A DNA stretch of 64,000 nucleotides from Paracoccus tegillarcae (GCF_002847305.1 NZ_CP025409.1:28523-92522); one strand, 5' to 3'; shown: positions 35,874 to 44,830, numbered from the stretch's first letter. Notes: generated from the letters alone by a model not told the origin. Translations and numbers: made by a program.

Positions 35874-36668
35874 ATGGCCCACCCCGCCGTGACCGCATTC
35901 CTGCGCGCCCTCGATCAGTTTGACCGCTCGAAAACCCGCACCGAGATCTTCCGCCTGTTCTGCGAAATGGCCTATTGCGCGCTTGCCAAGCGCGCCTCCC
36001 CGTTCTCCGATCAGCGGGACCGGCTGGAAGCACAATACATGGACTGCGTCGGCAGGTTCCCGAACAAGGACGATGTGCGGCGCATGCCTGAAATGATGGC
36101 GGTCGCCATCGAGGCCATCGCCGGCGGCGGCATCGACTTCATCGGCCAGGTCGCGGCCGAGATCGGCGCGCTCGATGCGGGCCTCGGGCAATTTTTCACG
36201 CCCTATGAGGTCAGCCGCCTGATGGCTGAAATAAGCCTTGGCGATACCGCTCGCCAGATTGAGGCGCAGGGCTTCATCACTGTGTCCGAACCCGCCGCCG
36301 GTGCCGGTGGCATGGTTCTGGCGATGGCCGATGCGCTCGAAAGCCAGGGCTTTGATCCGGCCAGGCATATCTGGGTTGAGGCGGTCGAACTGTTCCGCAG
36401 CACTTTCCACATGGCCTATATCCAGATCAGCACGCGCGGCATCGCCGGTCGGGTGATCAACGGCAACAGCCTTTCGCTGGAGGTGTTCGAGCAGTCATAT
36501 ACAGCGTCTGCGCCGGTGTTCTATGGACTGCATGGCGATCCGTTCGCGAAGCAGAAGGACGTCGCCCGCCGTGCCGCGCAGGCCGAGGAAGAGGCCCGCG
36601 CCCGGACGCGCGAGCTGCTGCACAGCACCGCGCCGGTCCAGGCTTGCGCTGTCTGGCAATGCGATTGA
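35874..36668 (+). CDS. N6-methylase-like SAM-binding protein lacking the catalytic motif
   Basis: 264 aa. LGQFFTPYEVSRLMAEI is the pre-motif of HsdM-type adenine methylases and VSEPAAGAGGMVLAMADAL is SAM motif I; WVEAVELFRSTFHMAYIQIS and VINGNSLSLEVFEQ match the following motifs. But the catalytic NPPF/Y that should come next is absent; the text runs SAPVFYGLHGDPFAKQ. It may bind SAM or DNA without methylating, or use a divergent motif. Last gene of the leader-1 cassette. Antirestriction role possible. Confidence 0.82.
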   Translation: MAHPAVTAFLRALDQFDRSKTRTEIFRLFCEMAYCALAKRASPFSDQRDRLEAQYMDCVGRFPNKDDVRRMPEMMAVAIEAIAGGGIDFIGQVAAEIGALDAGLGQFFTPYEVSRLMAEISLGDTARQIEAQGFITVSEPAAGAGGMVLAMADALESQGFDPARHIWVEAVELFRSTFHMAYIQISTRGIAGRVINGNSLSLEVFEQSYTASAPVFYGLHGDPFAKQKDVARRAAQAEEEARARTRELLHSTAPVQACAVWQCD

Positions 36669-36737
36669 CGCAGGCCATTGCGTTGCCTATTCTGACCGAG
36701 AACGAAAGGGGATCACCGATCCCAGTTTTCAGGTTTT

Positions 36738-36784
36738 CCTTCTGCGACGAAGGTTCACTTGGGCCGCCCTTGGGCGGCCTTTTT
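36738..36784 (+). terminator. Double-hairpin terminator of leader-1 cassette
   Basis: First a small hairpin CCTTC-TGCGAC-GAAGG, then GGCCGCCC-TT-GGGCGGCC followed by TTTTT. The first hairpin and the following GGTTCA are repeated almost exactly at 47930, at the end of the leader-2 cassette. Confidence 0.88.
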
Positions 36785-36809
36785 CTTTATGAAATACTTG
36801 AGGAAATGA

Positions 36810-37043
36810 TTATTTGGCTACACAATCAAGGTAGGCAGAGCGGGTCTCTGTCGCGGGTACTGCTTGAACTTTACCAATCTGACCGTCTTCTGTTTTACAG
36901 ATTAGATGGCTGTCATCCTCCTTGTCGGCAATTAATGACCACTTTTGACTGATCCACGCTGCACCAAGTAATGCAACGGCACCTATTACCGCGGCTATGA
37001 TCGTTGCATATGCAGACCACCGTGCCTCACCGTTCTTAGCCAT
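36810..37043 (-). CDS. Small membrane protein
   Basis: 77 aa, start ATG at 37043 after AAAGGG. One membrane helix (YATIIAAVIGAVALLGAAWI) and a C-terminal domain with two cysteines (HLICKTEDGQIGKVQ; AYLDCVAK). Unknown. AT-richer than its neighbours. Confidence 0.65.
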   Translation of the reverse strand: MAKNGEARWSAYATIIAAVIGAVALLGAAWISQKWSLIADKEDDSHLICKTEDGQIGKVQAVPATETRSAYLDCVAK

Positions 37044-37069
37044 TAAACGCCCTTTCTACTCCATCTCTG

Positions 37070-37495
37070 CTACGCCAGATCGGTTTCGCTGAAATCCCGT
37101 CCCTTGTAGAGCAGCGGAACCTGTTCGGCCTTCGCGCAGGCATAGGACAGCGCATCGCCCATGTTCAGCTGCGCCGGGTGGCCCACCTGCTTGCCGTAGA
37201 TTGCCAGCGCCGCGATCGCGCCCTTGCCGATCTCGCTGGTGATCGGCATGTCCTGCGCTTCGAGGGCTTCCAGCAGCTGATCGACCAGCCCGGTCGCATC
37301 GGCGTAGTCGGCGGCAGTGGCCGGTCCCTTGCCGCGCGTCTCGATCCGCGCGCGCACCAGTGCCAGCACCGCCTCCATCCGCACCACTGGTGAAAAGCGC
37401 AGCGTGCCGCGTGCGGCCTCCATCGCCTTCAGCAGCGCGGTGCCGTCCGATTCCCGCAGCAGCACCGCGACCAGCGCGCTGGCATCGAGAAACAT
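37070..37495 (-). CDS. vapC: PIN-domain toxin (VapC family)
   Basis: 141 aa from the ATG at 37495, sharing the ATGA overlap with the antitoxin. MFLDASALVAVLL gives the first Asp, VVRMEAVLALVRA the Glu, and LNMGDALSYACAKAEQVPLL with GRDFSETDLA the C-terminal acidic residues. The GDALSYACA form is typical of FitB/VapC toxins of alphaproteobacteria. Confidence 0.93.
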   Translation of the reverse strand: MFLDASALVAVLLRESDGTALLKAMEAARGTLRFSPVVRMEAVLALVRARIETRGKGPATAADYADATGLVDQLLEALEAQDMPITSEIGKGAIAALAIYGKQVGHPAQLNMGDALSYACAKAEQVPLLYKGRDFSETDLA

Positions 37496-37740
37496 CAGTT
37501 CTCGCCCCACATCTCATCCATGAACGCCTTGTCGGAGCTTTTCGGGGAGACGAACCCGCCGTCAGCCGCCTGCCGCTGGATCTTCGCAACCCGGTCCGCC
37601 AGGCTTTCTTTCGCCGCCAGCGCCTCGATCTGTGCCGCCAGTGCCCGGCGCACCGCCTCGCTCTTGTTGCTCTGGCCCGTCATGGCACAGTATTTTTCGA
37701 CCAATGCGTCGATCTCGTCGCCTCTGATCAGGATTGCCAT
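37495..37740 (-). CDS. vapB: VapB-type antitoxin (RHH/PSK-like)
   Basis: 81 aa. MAILIRGDEIDALVEKYCAM and QSNKSEAVRRALAAQIEAL form a ribbon-helix-helix with the toxin-binding tail KAFMDEMWGEN. It should repress its promoter at the large palindrome overlapping its start codon. Confidence 0.9.
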   Translation of the reverse strand: MAILIRGDEIDALVEKYCAMTGQSNKSEAVRRALAAQIEALAAKESLADRVAKIQRQAADGGFVSPKSSDKAFMDEMWGEN

Positions 37741-37777
37741 GTGTATATCCTCTGATGTATAATCGGTATATACACAT
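37739..37777. promoter_or_regulatory. vapBC operator
   Basis: Perfect 10-base inverted repeat ATGTGTATAT / ATATACACAT with 19 bases between, overlapping the vapB start codon. Half-site ATGTGTAT is shared with the operator of the other vapBC at 6517. Confidence 0.75.
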
Positions 37778-37830
37778 CAAGATAGATTTCTGCAATTCCC
37801 GAGGTCAGTGATTATCGACAGGTGATCTTT

Positions 37831-39042
37831 ATGCGTTCAGCCGATATTGCCGTCCCCGCCAGCCGCTATCAGCTCGGTGCTGATACCTTCGATGCCGCAT
37901 CACCCAATTGGCAAGGCATTCTCGCTACGGCGCATCGGAACAAGGCCCGGCCGGCTTGCCTCTGTTCATCAGCATCCCCGCTCATGTATGTCGCCAAGAT
38001 CCAGGGCGAATTTTATCTGAAGCGGATGCCCGGCACCGGACACGCCCATGACCCCTCCTGCGACAGCTTCGCCATGCCGCCGGAACTGTCGGGTCTTGGT
38101 CAGGTCGAGGGCAAGGCCATCACCACCGATGACAGCGGCGAAACCACTCTCAAGCTGGATTTCCCCCTTTCGGTCCGAGGCCGGAGGGGCGTTGCCCCGG
38201 ATGCCGGCGATCACGAACCCACCGTGGCCGAGGCCAGCCCCAGCAAGCTGGGTCTCCTTGGCTTGCTGCATTTCCTCTGGGATGCCGCCGGCCTGACCAT
38301 GTGGCGCCCCGCCTATGCGCGCCGGTCCTGGTGGATCGTTCATCGCGAACTGACCGCCGCGGCCGAGCGCGCCAATGCGAAATCCATGCCGCTGTCCTCG
38401 GTCCTGTTCGTGCCGCCCATGTTTTCCGCCGAGAAGAAGGACGAACTGGCCGCCGCGCGTCGGCGCTTCCTGCATCACCTTCAGCCGGTCAAGGGCAAGC
38501 CCATGCCCCTGGGCGTGCTTGTGGCCGAGCTGAAGGACATGGAGCCGTCCCAATATGGCCGGAGGATTCGGTTCAAGCATCTGCCTGACATGGCCTTTTT
38601 CATGGAAGAGGAGCTGTGCGCCCGTTTCGACAAGCTTGCCGGTGACAAGATCCGCGACGTGGAGGCCGTCGAAGGCGCCCATCTGATCGTCATCGCCACC
38701 TTCAACATGCGCGGCAACTATGCCGAGATCCGGCAGATCGCCGTTATGGCCGTCACGGCACAGTGGATCCCCTTCGATCATGATCGCGAGCTGCGTCTGA
38801 TCGAGGCCATGCGAGATCGCCATTTCAGCAAAAGTCTACGCTACAACATGCGCCAGGACGCCCCGATCGCCAATGCCGTGATGCTCGACACCTCGCCCCC
38901 CACCGCTCTTTACTGCCCATCGCAAGCACTCCAACCCGAACTCGAACGCGAACTGGTCGAAATCGCAGCAGAAGGCGTCTATCCGGCGTGGATCTGGCCG
39001 GCGCAGGATGATGACATGCCGGGATTGCCAGCTGCTGGATAA
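37831..39042 (+). CDS. DUF1173-like plasmid protein
   Basis: 403 aa from the ATG at 37831 after AGGTGA; a GTG at 37822 is possible. The N-terminal part has RPACLCSSASPLMYVAKI and LKRMPGTGHAHDPSCDSFAM; CLC plus H-x-H-x3-C suggests a zinc knuckle. I recall this layout as DUF1173 of alphaproteobacterial plasmids. The remainder (YARRSWWIVHRELTAAAERA, LAAARRRFLHHLQPVKGKPM) has no known catalytic motif. Divergent from vapBC and convergent with the type III restriction gene. Confidence 0.8.
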   Translation: MRSADIAVPASRYQLGADTFDAASPNWQGILATAHRNKARPACLCSSASPLMYVAKIQGEFYLKRMPGTGHAHDPSCDSFAMPPELSGLGQVEGKAITTDDSGETTLKLDFPLSVRGRRGVAPDAGDHEPTVAEASPSKLGLLGLLHFLWDAAGLTMWRPAYARRSWWIVHRELTAAAERANAKSMPLSSVLFVPPMFSAEKKDELAAARRRFLHHLQPVKGKPMPLGVLVAELKDMEPSQYGRRIRFKHLPDMAFFMEEELCARFDKLAGDKIRDVEAVEGAHLIVIATFNMRGNYAEIRQIAVMAVTAQWIPFDHDRELRLIEAMRDRHFSKSLRYNMRQDAPIANAVMLDTSPPTALYCPSQALQPELERELVEIAAEGVYPAWIWPAQDDDMPGLPAAG

Positions 39043-39116
39043 GAGAAGCAAGGTAGCCAGCCAGCACCCTCGGAGCGGTTTTCGCTAGACGAGCTTCAAA
39101 ACGCGTCATCAAAGCC

Positions 39117-41669
39117 CTAGTGAATCATGACCATGTCTTCGATTTCAAACGGTCCCGCCCCGAAAATTCGGTTGTAAGAATGGTTCCACACGGCTTTCAA
39201 AAATATGCCTTCTGCCTCCCGGTAGGACCAGAAGACCTTCTTGTATTCGCTGTGCTCTGAGCGAATTTTGATCGCATTGCTGTCCGAGTGCAGCCTCCCG
39301 GTTTCTCCGTCATCCTTGATCTCGACCAATGCGATACTGTCGCGGGTGCGCCGTCCGCTGACGCCCACAACGAAATCAGGGAAGAACCGCTTTCCGGTCG
39401 GCAGGATCAGCCGCGTTGCCCACTTCTCGTTTTCCGGGTTGCGCAGCCACCACTTGATCCGGCCCGTGTCGTCATTGTCCAGCATTTCGACAAAGGCCCG
39501 CTCTGGTCGGTTGTAACGACCGATGAAAGCCCCGTAGGCCCCCTTCTTGGCCTTTGGCGCGTCCTTCGGGCCAAATTGTTCTGTCGGGACTGGCTCGTTA
39601 CTCTCTAAGCGGATGTGATGGCCCTGTGCGATGCGAACGGCCTCTTTCAGCGCCTGCGGCTGTCGCAGGATCGCCAAGTTGATGGTCCTGCGAATGTCGC
39701 GGCTCGTCGCGGCGATACCATCCTTCTGGCACAAGCGGGCAAGCTCGGCCTCTACCGCTTCGCGGATGCGGCGGGGGTCGATCCCGTCATTGAACATAAG
39801 CTGCGCTTGCGCCTGTTCCGCGATCCGGGCCGCCGACATCCTGACACTCAGGTTGCGCTGATCCGTCTGGCCCGCGTTGAACAAGTCGCGCATCGACAGT
39901 TCGGCGTTGCTGTTCACCGCCAGCAACATCGAGGTCATGGGCACCATCCGGCAAAACTCGCGGGCGATCTGCGGGCAGAGGTCGCCTTCGATGTCGAACA
40001 GGTTCGGCAGTTCCTCCCGCACAAGCGCGGTTGGAATGCCCAAATCCGTCCGCAGCAGATACTTCACCTGATGTTCTTGCGGCACCGGCTGTGCGGGTGT
40101 CACGCGAGGCGACAGGACATCGGGAAGGTTCGGGAACAGAGGCGGTGTGGCCGGGGCCGAAAAGCCTTCGACTGCACTCAAGGCGCTTTGCTGGCGCGGG
40201 GGCGAGGCGGTGGCATAGTTCGGGTTCAGCAACCCCATCGACACCTGCCGTTCAATCCGGTCGCCCTCGGTCTCACCCGGCACTGTTTGCACGGGCGGGG
40301 GCGGCAACGGCGTTGCGCCATAGCTTTCTGCCGCCCGCGTATCGTTGCCCAACACATTCACGTCGAGCGTGTCGGTCAGCACCGCGATCCCCTCGCGCAC
40401 CGCTTTCAGATCGGCGGCGGCCTCATCCAGGCCCACCTGCAGCTCCGGGTCCGACATGAAGACATAGCCCCGGTCCAGCAGCGGCTCAGACCCATGCAGC
40501 GGACGCACCAGCGGATGCACCCGCATGATCCGCCCCACGATCTGCAAACCGAAATCCCGCCCGCGCGACGGGCGCACCGAAACCAGCGTCCATGCTCGCG
40601 GCGCATCGAACCCGGTCGCTACGGCCAGCTTGAACACCAGAACCTCGATCTCGGGGTCATAGGCCAGCGTGTGAAACGCGGGGTCGGGCTCGCCCGAGGT
40701 GTGGACGGCAATCGCCTTCTCGGGCACCCCGATCTCGATCAGCCGCTCCGTCACCCGCGCAACCGGGTCTTCCTTCCCCTCTTGCTGATCCTCGACCTGC
40801 ACCAGCATCAGCGGCGTCAGGCTGATCCCCTTTTCAGCCAGCTTGTCCTTGATGAACGAATGCTGCGACCATCCCGCCGTCAGGGTCGCCGCTTCGGTGT
40901 CGATCAGCGCCCGGTCCTCTTCCTTGAACCGCAGCACGCCGACCATCAGGCCGATCTTGTTCAACCCCGCCTTCACCACGGCCTCACGGGCAACCGTCAC
41001 GCGGCTTGCCACCTTTAACCCGGCATCGCGTTCAAACTTTTCCAGCTTGGCATCGTTCGGCGTGGCCGTGGCCAGCACCGTGAAATCGGGCGAGAGCACA
41101 TTCAGAAAGAAATCCGCCGTCGCCGCAGCACCCGAGCCGAAATTCAGATGCGCCTCGTCGATCACCACGCCGATACGGAACCCCCGCTCGCGCAACTCGG
41201 CAATCATGCTGTCCACCGACAGCGACGCCTCCTTGTCACTGCGGACCTTGCGGCTTTCCTTCTTGACCACGGCGACCGAGGCCCAGGTCTGCACGAACAC
41301 ATCGCCATCCCGCGCAGCACTTGCCTCGCGGTCGGCATAGACATCGCGCTGGCGCAACGCGCCGCATTGGGCGGTCAGGGCGCTGCGGGTCTGCGTCACC
41401 AGCCCGGCATAGGGGGCGAACCAGAACCAGACCGTCTTGGCCGAAAGCTGCCCACGCACGGCTTCCAGCGCACGGCCCAGCATCAGGGTTTTGCCCGATC
41501 CGGTCGGGGCTTGCAGCAGGATCACCCCCAACTCACGCGAAATCCGCGTCCGGTGTTCGGGTTCGCGGTCATGCAGGGCGGATACGGTGCGCAGCGTCTC
41601 AGCCAGCGCATCGACGGCGTTCAACTGATACTTGGCCAGCGATACTCGGAAATCAGCGTCACCCGTCAT
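39117..41669 (-). CDS. res: Type III restriction enzyme, Res subunit
   Basis: 850 aa from the ATG at 41669, which overlaps the mod stop. Walker A ILLQAPTGSGKTLMLG near residue 57, DEAH box IGVVIDEAHLNFGSG near 165, TVLATATPNDAKLE, helicase motif VI DFGLQIVGRIMRVHPLV, and a C-terminal PD-(D/E)xK nuclease FFPDFVVGVSG...ALVEIKDDGE near 770-800. It translocates with Mod and cuts unmethylated DNA. All motifs are present, so it is probably active. Confidence 0.94.
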   Translation of the reverse strand: MTGDADFRVSLAKYQLNAVDALAETLRTVSALHDREPEHRTRISRELGVILLQAPTGSGKTLMLGRALEAVRGQLSAKTVWFWFAPYAGLVTQTRSALTAQCGALRQRDVYADREASAARDGDVFVQTWASVAVVKKESRKVRSDKEASLSVDSMIAELRERGFRIGVVIDEAHLNFGSGAAATADFFLNVLSPDFTVLATATPNDAKLEKFERDAGLKVASRVTVAREAVVKAGLNKIGLMVGVLRFKEEDRALIDTEAATLTAGWSQHSFIKDKLAEKGISLTPLMLVQVEDQQEGKEDPVARVTERLIEIGVPEKAIAVHTSGEPDPAFHTLAYDPEIEVLVFKLAVATGFDAPRAWTLVSVRPSRGRDFGLQIVGRIMRVHPLVRPLHGSEPLLDRGYVFMSDPELQVGLDEAAADLKAVREGIAVLTDTLDVNVLGNDTRAAESYGATPLPPPPVQTVPGETEGDRIERQVSMGLLNPNYATASPPRQQSALSAVEGFSAPATPPLFPNLPDVLSPRVTPAQPVPQEHQVKYLLRTDLGIPTALVREELPNLFDIEGDLCPQIAREFCRMVPMTSMLLAVNSNAELSMRDLFNAGQTDQRNLSVRMSAARIAEQAQAQLMFNDGIDPRRIREAVEAELARLCQKDGIAATSRDIRRTINLAILRQPQALKEAVRIAQGHHIRLESNEPVPTEQFGPKDAPKAKKGAYGAFIGRYNRPERAFVEMLDNDDTGRIKWWLRNPENEKWATRLILPTGKRFFPDFVVGVSGRRTRDSIALVEIKDDGETGRLHSDSNAIKIRSEHSEYKKVFWSYREAEGIFLKAVWNHSYNRIFGAGPFEIEDMVMIH

Positions 41670-43552
41670 TGGCGGAACCTTCCGACCAGTTCGGTGCGCA
41701 CGGATCGCACGTCCAGCGCATCGCCAAGCGCGGCGGTGATCTGGCCGGGTGCCCAGGCATAAACAAAGGCATTTTCGCGCCGATCCACTACCCCGCGCAG
41801 ATGGCCCAGCAGTTCGGTGCTGACCCGATCCGCGAAGATCAGGGTCTGGGCTTCCGTCTTGTGCTCCTGCCACGGCGCTTGGGTGTAGCGGGTCATGGGC
41901 AGGCGGTGCAGGGTTTCCAAGGCCGCCCAAACCTCGGCGGGCGCAAGGTCTTGGTCGAGGTCTTCAAACTCGATCTCGCGGCAGCGTAGATAAGCGAAAT
42001 CGGCGGCAAGCTCCGCAAACTTCTTGTCGTCCGAGGCATTCAGGCGGCGAATGCGCTCCGCCGTCACATCGCGGCAGAGGTTCTTGTCGGGTTCATCGGC
42101 GGTCGCCTCAGTGGACGACACCATGATGAACCGCCGATCACCGCCATCTTCTGCGTTCAACTCCATCACGGCTTGGGCCGTGGTTGCCGACCCTGCGAAG
42201 AAATCAAGAACGATGTCGAAAGGCGATGCAGCCTGACGAATCATTTCGCGCATCAACGAAACGGGCTTCGTGTAGTTAAATGCTTTAGATCCAAAGATAT
42301 CTTGAACGGAGGTTGTGCCCTCTTGGTTCATACCCGATACAATGAAAGCTTTAGGGTCAGCGTCTTCACCTTCTGGCACAGTCTTTGCTTCGGAGAGAGG
42401 CGTGATCCAAGACGACAAAGGCTGATTTGCGTTTTTGAGCTCAGACTTGTATCTGACCCACTGCGGAATGCCGAAGCCAACACGTTTGCCGACCCAAAAA
42501 TCCAAGTGCGGCATACCTCGCCAAATCTTCTTGGTCTTTTTGGCCAGCGGAACTTCGCTCGCATCAATTGCGCTCAACAGTTCGTCCAGTGTTTCCCAAA
42601 CCACAACTTTCTGGTCTTCGGGAAAGACGATCCGACCAGCCTTTATCCATTTTCCGATTTGATCGCCTGAGGGCATAACCCCCTTTGCCGCCGCGTCAGG
42701 CGGAAAGACTTTCATAACGTCACTGATAGCTTCAAGTTCAGCATCCTTGCGACCGCCCTTTGGAAAGGGGGCGGGCCAAACGCGCTGAGGGTTTGGCGGA
42801 TAGTAGGTGTCGGTCTTGGGATCATACATCGCGTAGAACCCATTCTCGCGCTCGGTCATGTCCTTTGGCTGGCTAATGTCGCTCAGACGATACCAATCAT
42901 TGGCCTTCTCATCCCAGAAAATATACTTCTCATAGGTCTTCTCGTGCCCCGAAAACCGAAACTGCGGCTTGGCGTAGATCAGGACATGCTCATGGTTTTC
43001 TGAAAGGAACGCGCCTTTTGTGTCGTTTCCACCTGTTCTTGTCCGCCAAGCAAACGACCCCACCCGCATCCCCGGCATGGCCTCGTCCATCAGCAATTCC
43101 AGCTTGGCCCGCTGGTCATCATTGATCGACACAAGGATCACCCCGTCCTCGGCCAGCAAATCCCGCGCCAGTGTCAGGCGGCGGAACAAGAACTCCAGCC
43201 AGGTCGAATGGAAATAGGCATCCTCGGGGTTGGCGTAATGGTCGTTATAGACCCAATCCTTCGCCCCGGTGTTATAGGGCGGGTCGATGTAGATGCAGTT
43301 GATCTGCCCGGCCATGGTCATGCGCAGCCAGCGCAGGGCGTCGTAGTTATCGCCCTCGATCACCATGTTCCGCCAGGGCGCGGGCTTGTCCGACAGGTCG
43401 GGGATGATCGTCGCCGCCACGAAATTGGCGTCCACGGCGTTGTCCGCCTCGATCTCGTCCCGCTCCCAGACCAGCCCCAGCTTCTTGGTGCGGTCCCGCT
43501 TTTTCAGAAGTTCGATCAACTGCTCGCGGGGAAGATCGTCATATTTGCTCAT
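41666..43552 (-). CDS. mod: Type III DNA methyltransferase, Mod subunit
   Basis: 628 aa from the ATG at 43552. Catalytic NCIYIDPPYNTGAKDWVY near residue 90 precedes the SAM motif DIVLDFFAGSATTAQAVMEL near 455, i.e. a beta-class N6-adenine methylase as in type III systems. The stretch between, about 42240-42980, is visibly AT-richer and corresponds to the target-recognition domain, probably exchanged by recombination. Coupled to res by an ATGA overlap. Confidence 0.95.
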   Translation of the reverse strand: MSKYDDLPREQLIELLKKRDRTKKLGLVWERDEIEADNAVDANFVAATIIPDLSDKPAPWRNMVIEGDNYDALRWLRMTMAGQINCIYIDPPYNTGAKDWVYNDHYANPEDAYFHSTWLEFLFRRLTLARDLLAEDGVILVSINDDQRAKLELLMDEAMPGMRVGSFAWRTRTGGNDTKGAFLSENHEHVLIYAKPQFRFSGHEKTYEKYIFWDEKANDWYRLSDISQPKDMTERENGFYAMYDPKTDTYYPPNPQRVWPAPFPKGGRKDAELEAISDVMKVFPPDAAAKGVMPSGDQIGKWIKAGRIVFPEDQKVVVWETLDELLSAIDASEVPLAKKTKKIWRGMPHLDFWVGKRVGFGIPQWVRYKSELKNANQPLSSWITPLSEAKTVPEGEDADPKAFIVSGMNQEGTTSVQDIFGSKAFNYTKPVSLMREMIRQAASPFDIVLDFFAGSATTAQAVMELNAEDGGDRRFIMVSSTEATADEPDKNLCRDVTAERIRRLNASDDKKFAELAADFAYLRCREIEFEDLDQDLAPAEVWAALETLHRLPMTRYTQAPWQEHKTEAQTLIFADRVSTELLGHLRGVVDRRENAFVYAWAPGQITAALGDALDVRSVRTELVGRFRQ

Positions 43553-43883
43553 GCCCTGTCCCGTGTTCTTGGGGCGTTTACTCCGCCCGTTAGGCTCATG
43601 GCTGGCGAGGCAAGCTCGCCGCCCGTTCCCCAAGCGATACACCGGGGCCGCACATGTCTCAACGCCGGAGGCATTGCGTTAGCACGGCACGCGACTCCAC
43701 CTGCCTTCAGCCCGAGCCACGCGTTCACGCGTCTCGGCACCGTGGGTGACATTTCCTGTCGCGGGCCCAACGGCGCCGGCAGGTTGTCCAGCCCGGAGCG
43801 CAGCCCAGGGCCTTGCAGGCTGAAAGCGAGACGCCAAGGATCGAGCGTCAGCCTGTGGTCAAGCTGCACTATCCAAGGATCAT
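43553..43883. other. Intergenic region upstream of mod
   Basis: No gene. Contains the second copy of the 51-base element at its right end and GC-rich imperfect hairpins (GGCGAGGCAAGCTCGCC at about 43607-43623). The promoter for mod-res should lie here. Confidence 0.5.
43811..43861 (-). repeat. 51-base dispersed element, copy 2
   Basis: Inverted copy of 30550-30600, starting CCTTGCAGGCTGA and ending TCAGCCTG plus TGGTCAA. Lies 23 bases before leader copy 2. Confidence 0.7.
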
Positions 43884-44233
43884 GAGGCCCGTGTGCCACG
43901 GGCCACGCCAGCCGGGGGAATAGGACAAGCCGAACGCCCCGGCTTTTGCTTGGCCGCGCCAGAGCGCGGCCGTCTGGAAACCGCCGGTTTCCCCGTCAAC
44001 CAGAAAATACTGCGCCGTCTGCGGGGCCGTGTCCTCGCGCTGTGCGCTGCGGGCCGCACCACCCCCTTGTCGGCTGGATTTTCAAGTTGCCGGGCCCCCT
44101 TCCCGCCCTCGCCGGGAGGCAGGGTTTCAGGAGAGGCGCGCGTTCCGCGTCCTCTTCTGAAACCCCGCCCGATTATGGGCATCCCGACCACGGCAAAGAC
44201 CAAGGCGGGACCGTCGCAAAAAGGAAACTGACC
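43884..44233 (+). ncRNA. Structured leader, copy 2
   Basis: Same hairpin series as copy 1 with compensatory changes: first stem GGCCCGT/ACGGGCC, third stem GGAAACC/GGTTTCC, and GGCCGCG/CGCGGCC between. The middle third differs in sequence from the other copies. The end, from GCCGGGAGGCAGGGTTTC to GGGACCGTCGCAAAAAGGA, is nearly identical to copies 1 and 3. The start codon follows at 44234. Confidence 0.65.
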
Positions 44234-44605
44234 ATGGGTCTGGACCAATACGCCTACAGCATTTCCGAGGAAAATGCCGCAGAGGGTGGCCATGTGCCGC
44301 AGTTCACGTGGCGCAAGCATTCCCGGCTGCAAACGTGGATGGAAGCCCTCTACACCGCCCGCACCGGACTTCATTCCGACAACCTCAACTGCGGTGAGTT
44401 GCGGCTGACCGAAGCGGACCTGACGGCGCTGGAAACTGCCATCCGCGAGAAGGCTCTGCCCGTCTGTCACGGCGGATTTTTCTACGGCCACCAAGCGCAA
44501 GAGGAACAGGCGGACGCCTATCACGATCAGGACCTCGCGTTCTGTGCATGGGCCAAAGCTGAAATCAGCGAGGGCCGCGCCGTCGCCTATTCCTGTTGGT
44601 GGTAA
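44234..44605 (+). CDS. Small plasmid protein (MGLDQYAY type)
   Basis: 123 aa. Begins MGLDQYAYSISEENAAEGGH, a start I recognise from small plasmid and phage proteins that are sometimes mislabelled phosphoglycerate kinase. Contains FTWRKHSRLQTWMEALY, CHGGFFYGHQAQEEQ and ends AVAYSCWW. No kinase features. First gene after leader copy 2. Confidence 0.8.
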   Translation: MGLDQYAYSISEENAAEGGHVPQFTWRKHSRLQTWMEALYTARTGLHSDNLNCGELRLTEADLTALETAIREKALPVCHGGFFYGHQAQEEQADAYHDQDLAFCAWAKAEISEGRAVAYSCWW

Positions 44606-44710
44606 TCGGATCGGCCCGCGCCGCGAAGGGCGGGCCGGGGCTGGCCTGTCGAGCGGGCCAAAGGGGAGGGGCGGCCAACGTCCCCCCCGACCATCACAGC
44701 GTGAAAGGAG

Positions 44711-44830
44711 GTGAGAGGAACGAACCAATGGCTTGAACAGCGCATCACCGAAGCGTGGGCACTCATCAGGAAGGGCGGACATTCCGCGAAGATCGGCCGC
44801 GCCTTCCTGATCCAGCACGGAGTCATCTGA
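44711..44830 (+). CDS. Possible 39-aa protein
   Basis: Short frame starting GTG at 44711 just after AAAGGAG: residues end SAKIGRAFLIQHGVI, with QWLEQRITEAWALIRKGGH before. Dense coding-like structure and a strong Shine-Dalgarno sequence, though the spacing is tight. Lies in the otherwise empty gap before the ParB-like gene. Confidence 0.35.
   Translation: MRGTNQWLEQRITEAWALIRKGGHSAKIGRAFLIQHGVI

Noticed and set aside
39615..41018. Plus-strand open frame opposite the Res gene
   Set aside because: Shadow of a gene with complete helicase and nuclease motifs; His/Arg-rich composition is typical of antisense reading.
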